This document shows positions 19,201 to 28,383 of a DNA stretch of 64,000 bases, piece by piece. Positions within the stretch are counted from its first letter, which is position 1; each line of letters begins with the position of its first letter. The notes under the pieces were generated by a model. That model saw nothing but the letters and a program-made list of their open reading frames with translations. It was not told where the DNA came from and made no database searches. Made by a program: the position numbers and the translations under genes. This stretch comes from Barnesiella sp. An55 (GTDB lineage Bacteria; Bacteroidota; Bacteroidia; Bacteroidales; Barnesiellaceae). The stretch is taken from the NCBI RefSeq assembly GCF_002161555.1, contig NZ_NFHZ01000006.1:1-64000 (forward strand), written 5' to 3'.

Positions 19201-19911
19201 GTCACCACATTCGACGCCTCGATGACCAACCTCATCTCTCACATGTCGCCTTCGTCGGTACAAGAGGGTACCGACAAACCTGTCGCCAACGACAAAGGCA
19301 CGCTGGCCAACCTCACCGACGGTAGCCACTCGACAGCCTACCTGCCCGACTTCTATGCCACAGAAGGCCAGTCGGTACGTTTTGTCTATACGTTCGACGC
19401 TCCCAAGAGTGTCAGCCGCTTCCAGGCCTACTTCCTGGAACCCGACAATGTCGAAACCGCCCTGCCTACCGAAGTGAAATTTGAAATCTCGGGGAACGGT
19501 ACCGACTTCGACGTAGTCAACACGGCGGCCTCGGGTTCCGACGTATCGTACAACCTGCCTGAAGCCCGCGATGCCAAGGCGGTAGCCTTTACCATCGGCC
19601 TCGGTTTCTGGATGACCACCCCGATTGCCGAACTCGAAGTGTATGGCAAGGATGGAACGGCTATCGACGAAGCCACTGTAAGCCGTGTGCTGGTAGCCCC
19701 CAACCCCGTCAACCAGGGCGAAAAGATGGCCGTAGCTGCCGAACGGGCCGAAAGCATCGAAATCTATTCGATGCAGGGTGCTTTGGTGAAAGCCGAACGG
19801 GCCGAAGAGACCATCACCTTCGTTACCACCGACGACCTCACCCCGGGCATCTACTTCATGGTTGTCAAGGGTGCCGACTACACCGAGACCGTGAAAGTGA
19901 TTGTGAAATAA
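16226..19911 (+). pseudogene. GH85 endo-beta-N-acetylglucosaminidase with T9SS sorting domain, frameshifted
   Basis: GH85 enzymes cut between the two core GlcNAc residues of N-glycans. A signal peptide (MNIKKIVGALLCSLAV) leads to the GH85 barrel. The frame breaks near 16665-16672, where ILGNVFFP in one frame joins PQAYSGDPAW in another if one C is added to a run of five. In the restored protein of about 1228 residues the catalytic Asn190-x-Glu192 pair lies in FDGWFINEE. Then come a beta-sandwich, an FN3-like region (about 570-660), a PKD domain (670-755), a discoidin-like domain (760-905), a second one (about 1000-1145), and a T9SS type A sorting domain (about 1150-1228: VAPNPVNQGEK, IYSMQGALV, LTPGIYFMVV). 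It would be exported by the T9SS encoded near 57-63 kb. Confidence 0.88.
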
Positions 19912-19965
19912 CGACCCCCTTCAGGTACTGCTCCTCCATCGAGGCTGCAGTACCTGCTATCATAG

Positions 19966-20005
19966 AGAGCGCCCCGGAAGTTCCATAGAACTTCCGGGGC
20001 GCTCT
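19966..20005. terminator. Bidirectional terminator
   Basis: A perfect 18-base stem starting AGAGCGCCCCGG with a 4-base loop (CATA) sits between the convergent GH85 and DUF389 genes. T-rich sequence follows on the plus side (TCTTCTTATACTTTTT). It can serve both genes. Confidence 0.85.
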
Positions 20006-20050
20006 TCTTATACTTTTTATACTTTACTCTTATGGATTGGAACTCGACTA

Positions 20051-21412
20051 TCAATGCTCAAAAACGAGCTGCACCTTTTTGGCCCCCAGGCGAGCCTGCA
20101 ACCACTTTTGGAACTGCTCCTGCTCAGTAACCGAGAAGGCCCGCGAATATCGCACGACGGCCAACGTAGTGGTATCGCGCACATCGGTCTCGATGCTGCT
20201 GAAGATGGTCTTGGAAATAGCGATATCGGTCACATTGGGGAAGAGCACCTTGATCTCGGGAGCCACCGCAATGCCCACCGAATCGTATTGCTGGTAATGC
20301 GAGGTCTCACTCTCCAGCGAGTCGATGACCTGTTGCTGACGGGCTATCTGCTCCTGGTTGTGCAGATAAATATCCTTGAACATCGTGCTGCTGAGCGTGG
20401 TCATATCCATCGCATTGGAACCATATCCCTGGCGCACCTCGAGCACAGCTCCCGCCAGACCATACTGCGGCAACCGGGCCTGTGCCACGGCAATGGAGTC
20501 TTGAGGCACCTCGGCCCCCACCAGCGACACTTGTATGATACGTTTCCCGTGTTCCATCACAGCATTCTTACTCAACACCTGAGTATTGGGATAATTGAAG
20601 TTCTGCGAGACAAAACGCGAAGCGGACACCTCGAAAAGATTCTCCTTCACCATATTATAGGTGAGGTAGATACTCGGGGCCATCGTGAGAATAAGAATCG
20701 TATAGACTATGCGCTCGACCTTCTTGCGACGCTCGTCGTTGACAAACTCTTTCTTCGAATACTTCAAGAGTTTCACTCCCAGAGTCGTGGCAAAGGCAAT
20801 GAATACCGAGTTGATGAAGAAGAGATAGAAAGCACCGAAAAAATAGTAGAGGTTGCCCGTGGCCAACCCGAATCCGGCCGTACACAACGGAGGCATCAAC
20901 GCCGTGGCTATGGCGACACCGGGCAGCACGTTGCCCTTCTGTTTCGACGACATGGCCACGATGCCGGCCAATCCGCCAAAGAAGGCGATGAGCACATCGT
21001 AAATCGTTGGCGAGGTGCGGGCCAGCAACTCGCTGCGGGCTTCGTTCAAGGGCGAAATCCAGAAATAGACCGTCGAGGTAATCACACTGAAGAGGGTGGC
21101 TACCGCCAGGTTGCGGAACGACCGCTTGATAAGTTCGTAGTCGTTGATACCCAACCCCAGCCCTATACCCATGATAGGGCCCATCAGAGGCGATATCAAC
21201 ATGGCGCCGATGATGACCGCCGCCGAGTTGGTATTCAACCCCAGCGAGGCAATAAAGATGGCAAATACCAAGATAAGAATAGTCGAGCCCTTAAACTCGA
21301 CTCCGGCCCGAATAGCCTCTACCGAGGCGGCCTCTTCTTCCCGATCCTGACTCAAGTCAAGATAGTGGGCCCTGAATCGTTTGACCCACTCGACAAAGTT
21401 GGAAAATGACAT
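20051..21412 (-). CDS. DUF389 membrane protein
   Basis: This 453-residue protein carries the DUF389 core, a conserved integral membrane region of unknown function found in many bacteria: hydrophobic segments STILILVFAIFIASLGL, then AAVIIGAMLISPLMGPIMGIG, the charged break, and GVAIATALMPPLC. About seven membrane segments are visible between residues 40 and 270. The last 180 residues are soluble and predicted to lie on one side of the membrane. It is the last gene of a minus-strand series that begins with lipopolysaccharide-type genes, 50 bases after a flippase gene. A role in the envelope is possible but nothing in the sequence names a substrate. Confidence 0.8.
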   Translation of the reverse strand: MSFSNFVEWVKRFRAHYLDLSQDREEEAASVEAIRAGVEFKGSTILILVFAIFIASLGLNTNSAAVIIGAMLISPLMGPIMGIGLGLGINDYELIKRSFRNLAVATLFSVITSTVYFWISPLNEARSELLARTSPTIYDVLIAFFGGLAGIVAMSSKQKGNVLPGVAIATALMPPLCTAGFGLATGNLYYFFGAFYLFFINSVFIAFATTLGVKLLKYSKKEFVNDERRKKVERIVYTILILTMAPSIYLTYNMVKENLFEVSASRFVSQNFNYPNTQVLSKNAVMEHGKRIIQVSLVGAEVPQDSIAVAQARLPQYGLAGAVLEVRQGYGSNAMDMTTLSSTMFKDIYLHNQEQIARQQQVIDSLESETSHYQQYDSVGIAVAPEIKVLFPNVTDIAISKTIFSSIETDVRDTTTLAVVRYSRAFSVTEQEQFQKWLQARLGAKKVQLVFEH

Positions 21413-21462
21413 ATGATCTATGATTAAAATCGGCCAGCCGTCCCCTCCTCGGCTGAGGAGGA

Positions 21463-22965
21463 TTACGACTTGGACACAAAACGTTTCAATCCCGGAATTT
21501 CGCTCAGCGGCAGGTCATGACGGAACAGATAGACCAGGAACACAGCCAGGAGTACCGTGCGGAAAGCCAACCGCAAAACAAGCGACTCGATAGGCACCAC
21601 CGTGCCAATGACATAAAGCACAGCCGTGAGCAGCGTGTAGCGCAACGCATTGCCCAGCTCATACTTGATGGGATAGACCTTCTGCCCGATGAAAAACGAA
21701 GCCAGCATCATGCACAGGTAGCACACAAAGGCGGCCCAGGCACAAGCCATATAGCCATAGCGCGGCACTCCCACAATATTGATTACGGCCGTAATCACAA
21801 AGCCAAACAGCGAAAACCAAGCCCCCCACTGGGTGCGGTCGGTGAGTTTGTACCACAACGACAGGTTGAAGAATATCCCGAAGAAGAGCTCGGCCAACAT
21901 GACGATAGGTACCACCTTCAATCCGGTGCAGTAGGTTGCCGGCATAAAGAAACGCACGATGTCGATATAGAACATCACTCCCAGGAAGATGAACAGCCCG
22001 AAAATGATGAAATATTTCATCGCCTCGGAGTAGGACTTCTTGTTCTCGTTACCGGCCTCCTTGTTGCGGGCAAAGATGAACGGCTCGTAGGCAAACCGGA
22101 AAGCCTGTGTAAACATCACCATCACAATCGCTATCTTATAGACGGCCCCGTATATACCCAGCTCCGACATGGCATCGGGGCGACTCGCTGCCAGCACTGG
22201 ATAAAACATTTTATCGAATGTTTGGTTCATAATGCCGGCAATACCCAGGATGAGCAACGGGAAAGAGTACTTGAGCATACGCGACAGCAACTGGCCGTCG
22301 AAACGGTAACGCACCCCGAATATCTCGGGGAAGAGCACCAGCAACACCACGCCCGAACTGATGACATTCGACACCAGGATGTATCCTACCAGAAAGTCGG
22401 GGTCGAAGAACCACGAAATCCACTCGGGGTGAATCTCATACAACCACGGACACAGCAGGATAAAAAACAGATTGAGCGCTATGTTGAGGAATATAGACAA
22501 CAACTTGACGGCGGCAAACCGAATGGGCCGACGCTGGTAACGCAGATAGGCAAACGGCAGCGCCGTGAAGGCGTCGATGGCGATAATCAGGGCCATCATC
22601 AGCACATAATCCTCATGTCCGGGATAGCCCAGCAGGCGCGACAGCGGCGAGAGAAAGAGCCACACCAGTACGAAAAAGAGGGTCGAGGTGGTAGCCAGCG
22701 AGATGAGGCCGGTGGTATAGACCCGCTTGGGGTCCTTCTCCTGCTTGTCGTTGGCAAAGCGGAAGAAGCCCGTCTCCATGCCGTAGGTGAGGATAATCAA
22801 CAGCAAAGCCATGTAGGCATAAAGGTTGGTCACGATGCCATACTCGGCCGTCGTCTTCAACACATTCACATAGAGGAATACGAAACACCAATTGAGAAAC
22901 CGCCCCAATATACTGCTCAAACCGTATATCGCGGTATCCTTCGCCAAACTCTTCATGCCGGCCAT
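21463..22965 (-). CDS. Polysaccharide flippase-like membrane protein
   Basis: The protein has 500 residues with about 14 hydrophobic segments and the start pattern SLAKDTAIYGLSSILGRFLNW, typical of the Wzx/MurJ-like MOP superfamily that moves lipid-linked oligosaccharides across the inner membrane. It lacks a glycosyltransferase domain. It lies 18 bases after ruvB and 50 before the DUF389 gene, all on the minus strand, so the three are probably co-transcribed. With the glycosyltransferase and sugar-kinase-like genes further upstream, a lipopolysaccharide or capsule precursor is the likely cargo. A second flippase gene is at 55.1-56.5 kb. Confidence 0.82.
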   Translation of the reverse strand: MAGMKSLAKDTAIYGLSSILGRFLNWCFVFLYVNVLKTTAEYGIVTNLYAYMALLLIILTYGMETGFFRFANDKQEKDPKRVYTTGLISLATTSTLFFVLVWLFLSPLSRLLGYPGHEDYVLMMALIIAIDAFTALPFAYLRYQRRPIRFAAVKLLSIFLNIALNLFFILLCPWLYEIHPEWISWFFDPDFLVGYILVSNVISSGVVLLVLFPEIFGVRYRFDGQLLSRMLKYSFPLLILGIAGIMNQTFDKMFYPVLAASRPDAMSELGIYGAVYKIAIVMVMFTQAFRFAYEPFIFARNKEAGNENKKSYSEAMKYFIIFGLFIFLGVMFYIDIVRFFMPATYCTGLKVVPIVMLAELFFGIFFNLSLWYKLTDRTQWGAWFSLFGFVITAVINIVGVPRYGYMACAWAAFVCYLCMMLASFFIGQKVYPIKYELGNALRYTLLTAVLYVIGTVVPIESLVLRLAFRTVLLAVFLVYLFRHDLPLSEIPGLKRFVSKS

Positions 22966-22983
22966 AAGCGTCTATTTTCTTGA

Positions 22984-24009
22984 TTAAAACAATGTGCCCT
23001 GTTCCGAAAAGCGGTGACGGTTCAAGTGGGTATAGGCCAAATCGGTCACCTCGCGTCCCCGGGGCGTACGTTTGATAAATCCCTCCTTAATCAAATAGGG
23101 TTCATACACCTCCTCGAGCGTACCGGGATCTTCGCCCAGAGCCGTGGCGATAGTCGTGAGTCCTACCGGCCCCCCCTTGAACTTGTCGATGATGATGGAG
23201 AGAATCTTGTTGTCTATTTCGTCGAGACCATACTGGTCGATATTGAGCGACTCCAAGGCATAACGGGCTATCGTCAAATCGATACTCCCCGACCCCTTTA
23301 CTTGGGCAAAGTCGCGCACACGACGCAACAAGGCATTGCCTATACGGGGTGTTCCACGACTGCGCATGGCAATCTCGGTAGCCGCCTCGCGGGTGCAGGG
23401 CACGCCCAGCAGACTCGACGACCGCTCGATAATGTGTGTCAGCACCGAGTGGTCGTAGTATTCGAGGTGGCAGTTTATCCCGAACCGGGCCCGCAACGGA
23501 CTGGTGAGCAAGCCGCTGCGTGTCGTGGCTCCTACCAGCGTAAAGGGGTTCAGCTCGATTTGTATCGAGCGCGCACTCGGCCCCTTGTCGATCATGATGT
23601 CGATGCGGAAGTCTTCCATGGCCGAGTAGAGATACTCCTCTACCACAGGACTCAACCGGTGTATTTCGTCGATAAAGAGCACGTCGTTCTCCTCGAGCGA
23701 GGTCAACAGCCCGGCCAAGTCGCCCGGCTTGTCAAGCACCGGTCCCGAAGTGATTTTGAAACCCACCCCCAACTCGTTGGCCACGATGTTGGCCAAGGTG
23801 GTCTTACCCAGCCCGGGAGGGCCGTGCAGCAACACATGGTCAAGAGGTTCCTTACGCATGCGAGCGGCCATAACGAATACCCGCAGGTTCTCGATAATCT
23901 TGTCTTGCCCGCTGAAATCGTCGAACGACAAGGGACGCAACGCCTTCTCGAATTCCCGTTCGGTATCCGATATCCTTTGTTCCCGTATGTCAAATCGATT
24001 ATTTTCCAC
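22984..24009 (-). CDS. ruvB: Holliday junction branch migration helicase RuvB
   Basis: RuvB is the AAA+ motor that drives branch migration with RuvA in recombination and repair. This 341-residue protein shows Walker [10 protein letters not shown] (residues 63-71), Walker B LFIDEIH (112-118), a sensor region [20 protein letters not shown], and the C-terminal winged-helix [16 protein letters not shown] with the conserved end [18 protein letters not shown]. Length and motifs are standard. It sits alone among envelope genes; ruvA and ruvC are not in the window. A flippase gene follows 18 bases downstream. Confidence 0.97.
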   Translation of the reverse strand: MENNRFDIREQRISDTEREFEKALRPLSFDDFSGQDKIIENLRVFVMAARMRKEPLDHVLLHGPPGLGKTTLANIVANELGVGFKITSGPVLDKPGDLAGLLTSLEENDVLFIDEIHRLSPVVEEYLYSAMEDFRIDIMIDKGPSARSIQIELNPFTLVGATTRSGLLTSPLRARFGINCHLEYYDHSVLTHIIERSSSLLGVPCTREAATEIAMRSRGTPRIGNALLRRVRDFAQVKGSGSIDLTIARYALESLNIDQYGLDEIDNKILSIIIDKFKGGPVGLTTIATALGEDPGTLEEVYEPYLIKEGFIKRTPRGREVTDLAYTHLNRHRFSEQGTLF

Positions 24010-24075
24010 AGACTATTTTACGTTCACCGTAATTCGACAGCAAACTTAGCAATTTATTTTGTGATTACCGTCATT

Positions 24076-24828
24076 TTACGCCTCTAAACTCTTGCGCCGG
24101 CGCTTCAAGGCCTCTTTCCGCTCGATGCGCGTCCAGAATTCCCGGTATGCCACCAACGCCTCTTCGACCGAGACTGCTTCGTCCCAACCGCGCAACCGGG
24201 CATACTCGGCCACCACATAGCGCACAACAGCCTCGTCGTGGCAGAACCGGTTGAAGTTGGCCAAACACATCTTGGGGGTCATGCGCACAAACCGCATGCG
24301 GTTGAGGTCAAGAATCGAGAAACGAATCTGGTCGCCCTGCTTGTCGAACAAGATATTGCCGGCCGAGTAATCGAGGTGCAACACCCCTTTCTCATGCACA
24401 TCGGCCGTAAAGGCGGCAAAGGCCTTGAGAATATCTTCGCGTCCGGCCACTCCGCCACTGTCGAACTCGCGCATCATGCGAGGATAAGGGCAGGTTTCCG
24501 ACACGAAAAAGGAGTGCCACAGCAACCCGCCCCGCTTGATTTCGATATAGGCTACCGGCGTTGGGGTCTCGATGCCCATGTCATGCAACCTGAGGGCATA
24601 CTCATAGGCCCGCTTGGCCTTGCCGGGGCGAAAAAACGTATAGGCAACCCGGTTGACAAACAGGGGTACTTTGTAACTTTTTACCACATAACTCTGCCCT
24701 TCATACGAGAATTTACGCAACTCATTGCGGGCCTTGTAAATGCACTCTCCCAAGGTAGGAAACGAGAGAGGCAGTTCCTGCATAAACTTTTCGAGCCGGC
24801 GATATGACGGATTCAATACCAGTTTCAT
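24076..24828 (-). CDS. InaA/Kdo-kinase-like protein
   Basis: This 250-residue protein has a small kinase fold of the lipopolysaccharide kinase (InaA, Kdo kinase) type. Lys50 in YVVKSYK is the likely ATP-binding lysine; the catalytic loop HLDYSAGN is at 151-158 (Asp153, Asn158), and the metal-binding Asp174 is in ILDLNRMRF. Such proteins phosphorylate sugars of the lipid A core, or are close relatives of unknown target. It follows a GT9 glycosyltransferase gene by 77 bases and precedes ruvB by 66, which supports a role in the lipopolysaccharide core. Confidence 0.78.
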   Translation of the reverse strand: MKLVLNPSYRRLEKFMQELPLSFPTLGECIYKARNELRKFSYEGQSYVVKSYKVPLFVNRVAYTFFRPGKAKRAYEYALRLHDMGIETPTPVAYIEIKRGGLLWHSFFVSETCPYPRMMREFDSGGVAGREDILKAFAAFTADVHEKGVLHLDYSAGNILFDKQGDQIRFSILDLNRMRFVRMTPKMCLANFNRFCHDEAVVRYVVAEYARLRGWDEAVSVEEALVAYREFWTRIERKEALKRRRKSLEA

Positions 24829-24905
24829 CTTCTTGCTCCCGAATAATTATTTATCTATATCCTAAACGTATCGGGAGAGCCACAGAGACCTACCCGATAC
24901 AACTG

Positions 24906-25964
24906 TTACACGTCTGAAGCCTTCTCGCGCAGGCTTTTCACCCGCTCGACAATGACGGCCGGGGCAATCTCGAGACAGGCATAGTCCTTGCGATGGCACG
25001 GCTTGTTGCCGAAGATGGAACAGGGACGACAGTCGAGCGACAACTGCACCGCATTTGCCTCGCTCTGGTGCCAGCCCAGAAAACCACAGCAGGGATGCGT
25101 GGCTCCCCACACCGAAACCACCGGCACCGCTACCAGTGAGGCCAGATGCATATTGGCCGAGTCCATCGACACCATCACATCGAGATGGCTCATCAGGGCG
25201 AGCTCTACGGCAAATCCGTGGCGCTTGTCGGCCAGGGTAATGACATGCGGGTAACGCTCTTGCCACACGGCCAGGATGTCGCGCTCACGCTCACCCGACC
25301 CGAAAAGGAAAAGTTTCACATGTCGCTCGGCCGACAACTTGGCCACCACATTCTCCATATGGTCGAGTGGATAGATTTTGCCTTCGTGCTTGGCAAAAGG
25401 GGCTATTCCTATCCAATACTCTCCCGGCATCTTGGGGGGAGTGAGGTTGGAGTACAACCCCTCGTCGCCCTTCGCATCGCCATAGAGCGAATGGAAGTCG
25501 GGCGTAAACTTGAATCCCAGCGAGGTAAACACTTCGCCATACCGGTCGAACGACGTCCGCAACGGCTTCAACTCGCCATGCTTGTGGCGGGCCGTGAGTC
25601 GCTGTTTCTCCTGGCGGCCTTTATCGATAACGGCCACCCGGATACCCCACCACTTGAACAGGATACGCAGGAACTTGGTTCGCAGCACGTCGTGCAAATC
25701 GGCCACCGCGTCAATCGACAAGGCCCGCATCTCCTTGGCCAGTTCATAGAGCCCGCCGAGACCTTTGTGACGTCCCTTTACATCGGCCACCACCACTTGC
25801 AAATTGCGCGGAGCCTGTATGAAAAGCTGCGAGGCCACCTTTTGGGTGAGCATGACAAACGTGGTGTCGGGGTTGGCCCGGCACACCGAATAGATAACAG
25901 GAATGGTCATGGCAACATCGCCCAGGGCCGACAGACGAATCATCAAAACTTTACGATACGACAT
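24906..25964 (-). CDS. GT9 (heptosyltransferase-like) glycosyltransferase
   Basis: A 352-residue GT-B enzyme of family GT9, related to the ADP-heptose:LPS heptosyltransferases. The N-terminus MIRLSALGDVAMTIPV carries the family's sequence (RxSxLGD) and the C-terminal nucleotide-binding half has SMDSANMHLASLVAVPVVSVWGATHP. It would add a sugar to the inner core of lipopolysaccharide at the cytoplasmic face of the inner membrane. It lies 13 bases downstream of the DUF4254 gene, so the two form an operon, and the kinase-like gene follows. The donor sugar cannot be read from the sequence. Confidence 0.88.
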   Translation of the reverse strand: MSYRKVLMIRLSALGDVAMTIPVIYSVCRANPDTTFVMLTQKVASQLFIQAPRNLQVVVADVKGRHKGLGGLYELAKEMRALSIDAVADLHDVLRTKFLRILFKWWGIRVAVIDKGRQEKQRLTARHKHGELKPLRTSFDRYGEVFTSLGFKFTPDFHSLYGDAKGDEGLYSNLTPPKMPGEYWIGIAPFAKHEGKIYPLDHMENVVAKLSAERHVKLFLFGSGERERDILAVWQERYPHVITLADKRHGFAVELALMSHLDVMVSMDSANMHLASLVAVPVVSVWGATHPCCGFLGWHQSEANAVQLSLDCRPCSIFGNKPCHRKDYACLEIAPAVIVERVKSLREKASDV

Positions 25965-25977
25965 ATTCCGCCCCCTG

Positions 25978-26589
25978 TCACTTTTTGTACAAAACCGGGT
26001 TCAGTGCCGGGTCGTTATACATTTTCATCTGTTTATACACCTTCATGTATTTCTTGCCGGCCTCTATCTCATCCAACAGTTGGTCGATGGCCGTGGACAG
26101 GTCGGAGCGTTGCTCAAGCAGGATGCGCAACTTGGCCCTGCACTTCTCCACATGCTCGGGCGAAGCATCCTTGCGCTCAACCTCCTGCTGCATGTGATAA
26201 ATCTTCACGGCCAGAATCGAGAGGCGGTCGATGGCCCACGCAGGGCTCTCGGTATTGATGGTAGCGTCGCTCTTCACCTCGACACCGGCATATTTTTTCA
26301 GGAAATAGTCGTCGATCATCTCGACCAGATCGGTGCGCTCCTGATTCGATTTATCGATTCTCCGTTTGATGGCCAAGGCCTCCCGAGGATCGATATCGGG
26401 ATTCCGGATAATATCTTCCAAGTGCCACTGAACCACATCGATCCAGTTCTTCAGACACAGATAATACTCTATGCTACCCTCGGCATAAGGATTTTCGAGC
26501 GTGGCATCCACGTTATCGAACCGATGGTAATATTGCGTGGTGTTCCAAAAAATGTGATTACAGGTTTCTGCAAAAGTCATAGTTCTCAA
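25978..26589 (-). CDS. DUF4254 protein
   Basis: This 203-residue soluble, helical, charged protein begins with MTFAETCNHIFW and has EGSIEYYLCLKNWIDVVQWHLED and the conserved DPREALAIKRRIDKSNQERTDLVE region. These place it in DUF4254, a family of Bacteroidota proteins without known function that is often found next to GT9 genes. Here too it starts the GT9 operon. There is no signal peptide or membrane segment. A second Met three codons on (26580) is an alternative start. A candidate promoter is at 26669-26662. Confidence 0.75.
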   Translation of the reverse strand: MRTMTFAETCNHIFWNTTQYYHRFDNVDATLENPYAEGSIEYYLCLKNWIDVVQWHLEDIIRNPDIDPREALAIKRRIDKSNQERTDLVEMIDDYFLKKYAGVEVKSDATINTESPAWAIDRLSILAVKIYHMQQEVERKDASPEHVEKCRAKLRILLEQRSDLSTAIDQLLDEIEAGKKYMKVYKQMKMYNDPALNPVLYKK

Positions 26590-26661
26590 AGATTAATAAG
26601 CGCATCTATCTCCACTGCCAAACGTTTCCCGATAAGCATAGTGCGCCTTTGTTTCATTTTA

Positions 26662-26669
26662 CAAACATA
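26662..26669 (-). promoter_or_regulatory. -7 box of the DUF4254/GT9 operon
   Basis: On the minus strand TATGTTTG matches TAnnTTTG, giving a leader of about 65 bases before the DUF4254 start. It lies back to back with the pdxB promoter. Confidence 0.5.
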
Positions 26670-26743
26670 ACAATACTTTTACGAAAAATCGCTATTTCAC
26701 ATATATAAAAATAGTTCTTCGATACAATGCCACAAAAAATTCG

Positions 26744-26751
26744 TACTTTTG
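26744..26751 (+). promoter_or_regulatory. -7 box of pdxB
   Basis: TACTTTTG matches TAnnTTTG. Transcription would start near 26757, which rules out the ATG at 26753 and supports the ATG at 26774 as the pdxB start. Confidence 0.55.
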
Positions 26752-26773
26752 TTTGTATAAAAAGCAGATAGCC

Positions 26774-27889
26774 ATGACAACAATTCCATACATCGTAGCC
26801 GATAACAAGATACCCTATTTAAAAGGTGTTCTCGAGCCTTATGCCCGCATCGACTACCTGTCGCCCGATCGAATGGATGCCAACGCTGTACGCGACGCCG
26901 ACATTCTTTTAATACGTACACGCACCAAATGCAACCGCGACCTGCTCGACCAGAGCCGGTGCCGATATATCGCCACGGCCACCATCGGCTACGACCACAT
27001 CGACGCCGGTTATTGCCGCGAAAAAGGCATCGAATGGAAAAACTGCCCCGGCTGCAACGCCGCTTCGGTGGGTCAATACATACTCGCCTCGCTGCTGGCC
27101 TGGAGCAAAAGTCACCGCAAGCCACTGCACGAATGCACGTTGGGTGTCGTGGGCGTAGGTCATGTAGGCACCATCGTCGCCCGCTATGCCCGCCTGCTGG
27201 GCATGCGGGTACTCCTCAACGACCCTCCGCGTGAAGAGGCTGAAGGGCCGGCCGAGTTTACTCCGCTCGCAGAGATTTGCCGCGAAGCCGACATCATCAC
27301 CTTCCACACTCCGCTCACCCGTGGCGGGAAGTACCCCACATTCCATCTGGCCAGCACCCCCTTCTTCGACGCTCTCGAGAAATCGCCCCTGCTCATCAAC
27401 ACGGCTCGTGGCGAAATCGTAGAGACCGAAGCCCTGAAGAGAGCCTTGAAGCAGAAACAGGTTTCGGCCGTGGTACTCGACTGTTGGGAAAACGAGCCTC
27501 ACATCGACAGGGATCTGCTCGACCAGGCCTTCATCGCCACCCCCCATATTGCCGGCTATTCGGCCGATGGCAAATCGACCGCAACCCGCATGATTGTCGA
27601 AGCCGTAGGCCAGTGGATAGGAGTTCACATTCCCATCCAACACATCACGCCCCCGGCTCCGGCTCAGCCTCTCATCGACTTGACCGGCGTATCTACCCCT
27701 TTGCAAAAAGCGATATGGGACACCTACAACCCCTTCGACGACGACCTCAGGCTGCGCAAGTCGCCCGAGACCTTCGAAATGCAGCGCGGGCTCTACCCCC
27801 TGCGACGAGAATTCGGTGCCTACCACATCAAAGGAGCCTCGACAACCGACCGCATGGTTTTAGAAAAATTAGGGTTTAACTTCGAGTAA
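26774..27889 (+). CDS. pdxB: Erythronate-4-phosphate dehydrogenase
   Basis: PdxB oxidises 4-phosphoerythronate in the DXP-dependent vitamin B6 (pyridoxal phosphate) pathway. The protein of 371 residues is a D-2-hydroxyacid dehydrogenase: RTRTKCNRDLLD, then TATIGYDHID and CPGCNAASVGQYI, the NAD-binding GVVGVGHVGTIVA, INTARGEIVE with the catalytic Arg, the Glu in CWENEPHID, and His258 in PHIAGYSADG. The last segment and the C-terminal dimer domain separate PdxB from general SerA-type enzymes. The start at 26774 is chosen from the promoter position; seven more codons are open upstream. The gene stands alone between divergent and downstream units. Confidence 0.93.
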   Translation: MTTIPYIVADNKIPYLKGVLEPYARIDYLSPDRMDANAVRDADILLIRTRTKCNRDLLDQSRCRYIATATIGYDHIDAGYCREKGIEWKNCPGCNAASVGQYILASLLAWSKSHRKPLHECTLGVVGVGHVGTIVARYARLLGMRVLLNDPPREEAEGPAEFTPLAEICREADIITFHTPLTRGGKYPTFHLASTPFFDALEKSPLLINTARGEIVETEALKRALKQKQVSAVVLDCWENEPHIDRDLLDQAFIATPHIAGYSADGKSTATRMIVEAVGQWIGVHIPIQHITPPAPAQPLIDLTGVSTPLQKAIWDTYNPFDDDLRLRKSPETFEMQRGLYPLRREFGAYHIKGASTTDRMVLEKLGFNFE

Positions 27890-27985
27890 ATATACATATT
27901 TTAGAAGTGAGCCCTTCAGGAAAAAGAATTGTATTTCGCAACAAAAACCACCTGTTTTAGAGCAGTAAGAGGTAGAAAAATTGCC

Positions 27986-27993
27986 TATTTTTG
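27986..27993 (+). promoter_or_regulatory. Candidate -7 box upstream of acpP
   Basis: TATTTTTG matches TAnnTTTG within the 239-base gap between pdxB and acpP and gives a leader of about 130 bases. A second, poorer candidate, TTCCTTTG (28068-28075), lies closer to the gene. Apart from these the gap is AT-rich, with no hairpin noted. Confidence 0.45.
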
Positions 27994-28128
27994 CACAAAA
28001 ATTCGTCATGTGTGCAAAAAATGAGTAATTTATAAGGGAAAATTTTTTTTCTTCGGAGAAAAATATATTCCTTTGCAGTTGCAAAAAATAAGAACGTTAA
28101 TTTATTTATTAATTAAAATTTAAAAATT

Positions 28129-28380
28129 ATGTCTGACGTAGCATCAACAGTAAAAGAAATTATCGTAGAAAAATTAGGTGTTAAAGAATCAGAGGTAACT
28201 CCCGAAGCAAACTTTACCAATGACCTCGGTGCTGACTCTTTGGACACTGTTGAAATGATCATGGAATTCGAAACCAGATTCGATATCAAGATCGCCGACG
28301 ATCAAGCCGAGAAAATCACGACTGTAGGTGAGGCTATCGCTCACATCGAAAAAGCTATCGCAGAGAAAGAGAATAAATAA
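28129..28380 (+). CDS. acpP: Acyl carrier protein
   Basis: This 83-residue acidic protein carries the growing acyl chain in fatty acid synthesis. Ser37 in GADSLDTVE is the phosphopantetheine attachment site; the flanking helices ([24 protein letters not shown]) are standard. fabF follows after 3 bases, so they are translated from one message. Codon use here is AT-richer than in neighbours, as often seen in highly expressed genes. Confidence 0.97.
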   Translation: MSDVASTVKEIIVEKLGVKESEVTPEANFTNDLGADSLDTVEMIMEFETRFDIKIADDQAEKITTVGEAIAHIEKAIAEKENK

Positions 28381-28383
28381 TTT

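Noticed and set aside
24868-24900. Hairpin GTATCGGG / CCCGATAC between the GT9 and kinase-like genes
   Set aside because: The loop is 17 bases and no T-run follows on the minus strand, so a terminator here is not supported; it is left out of the feature list.
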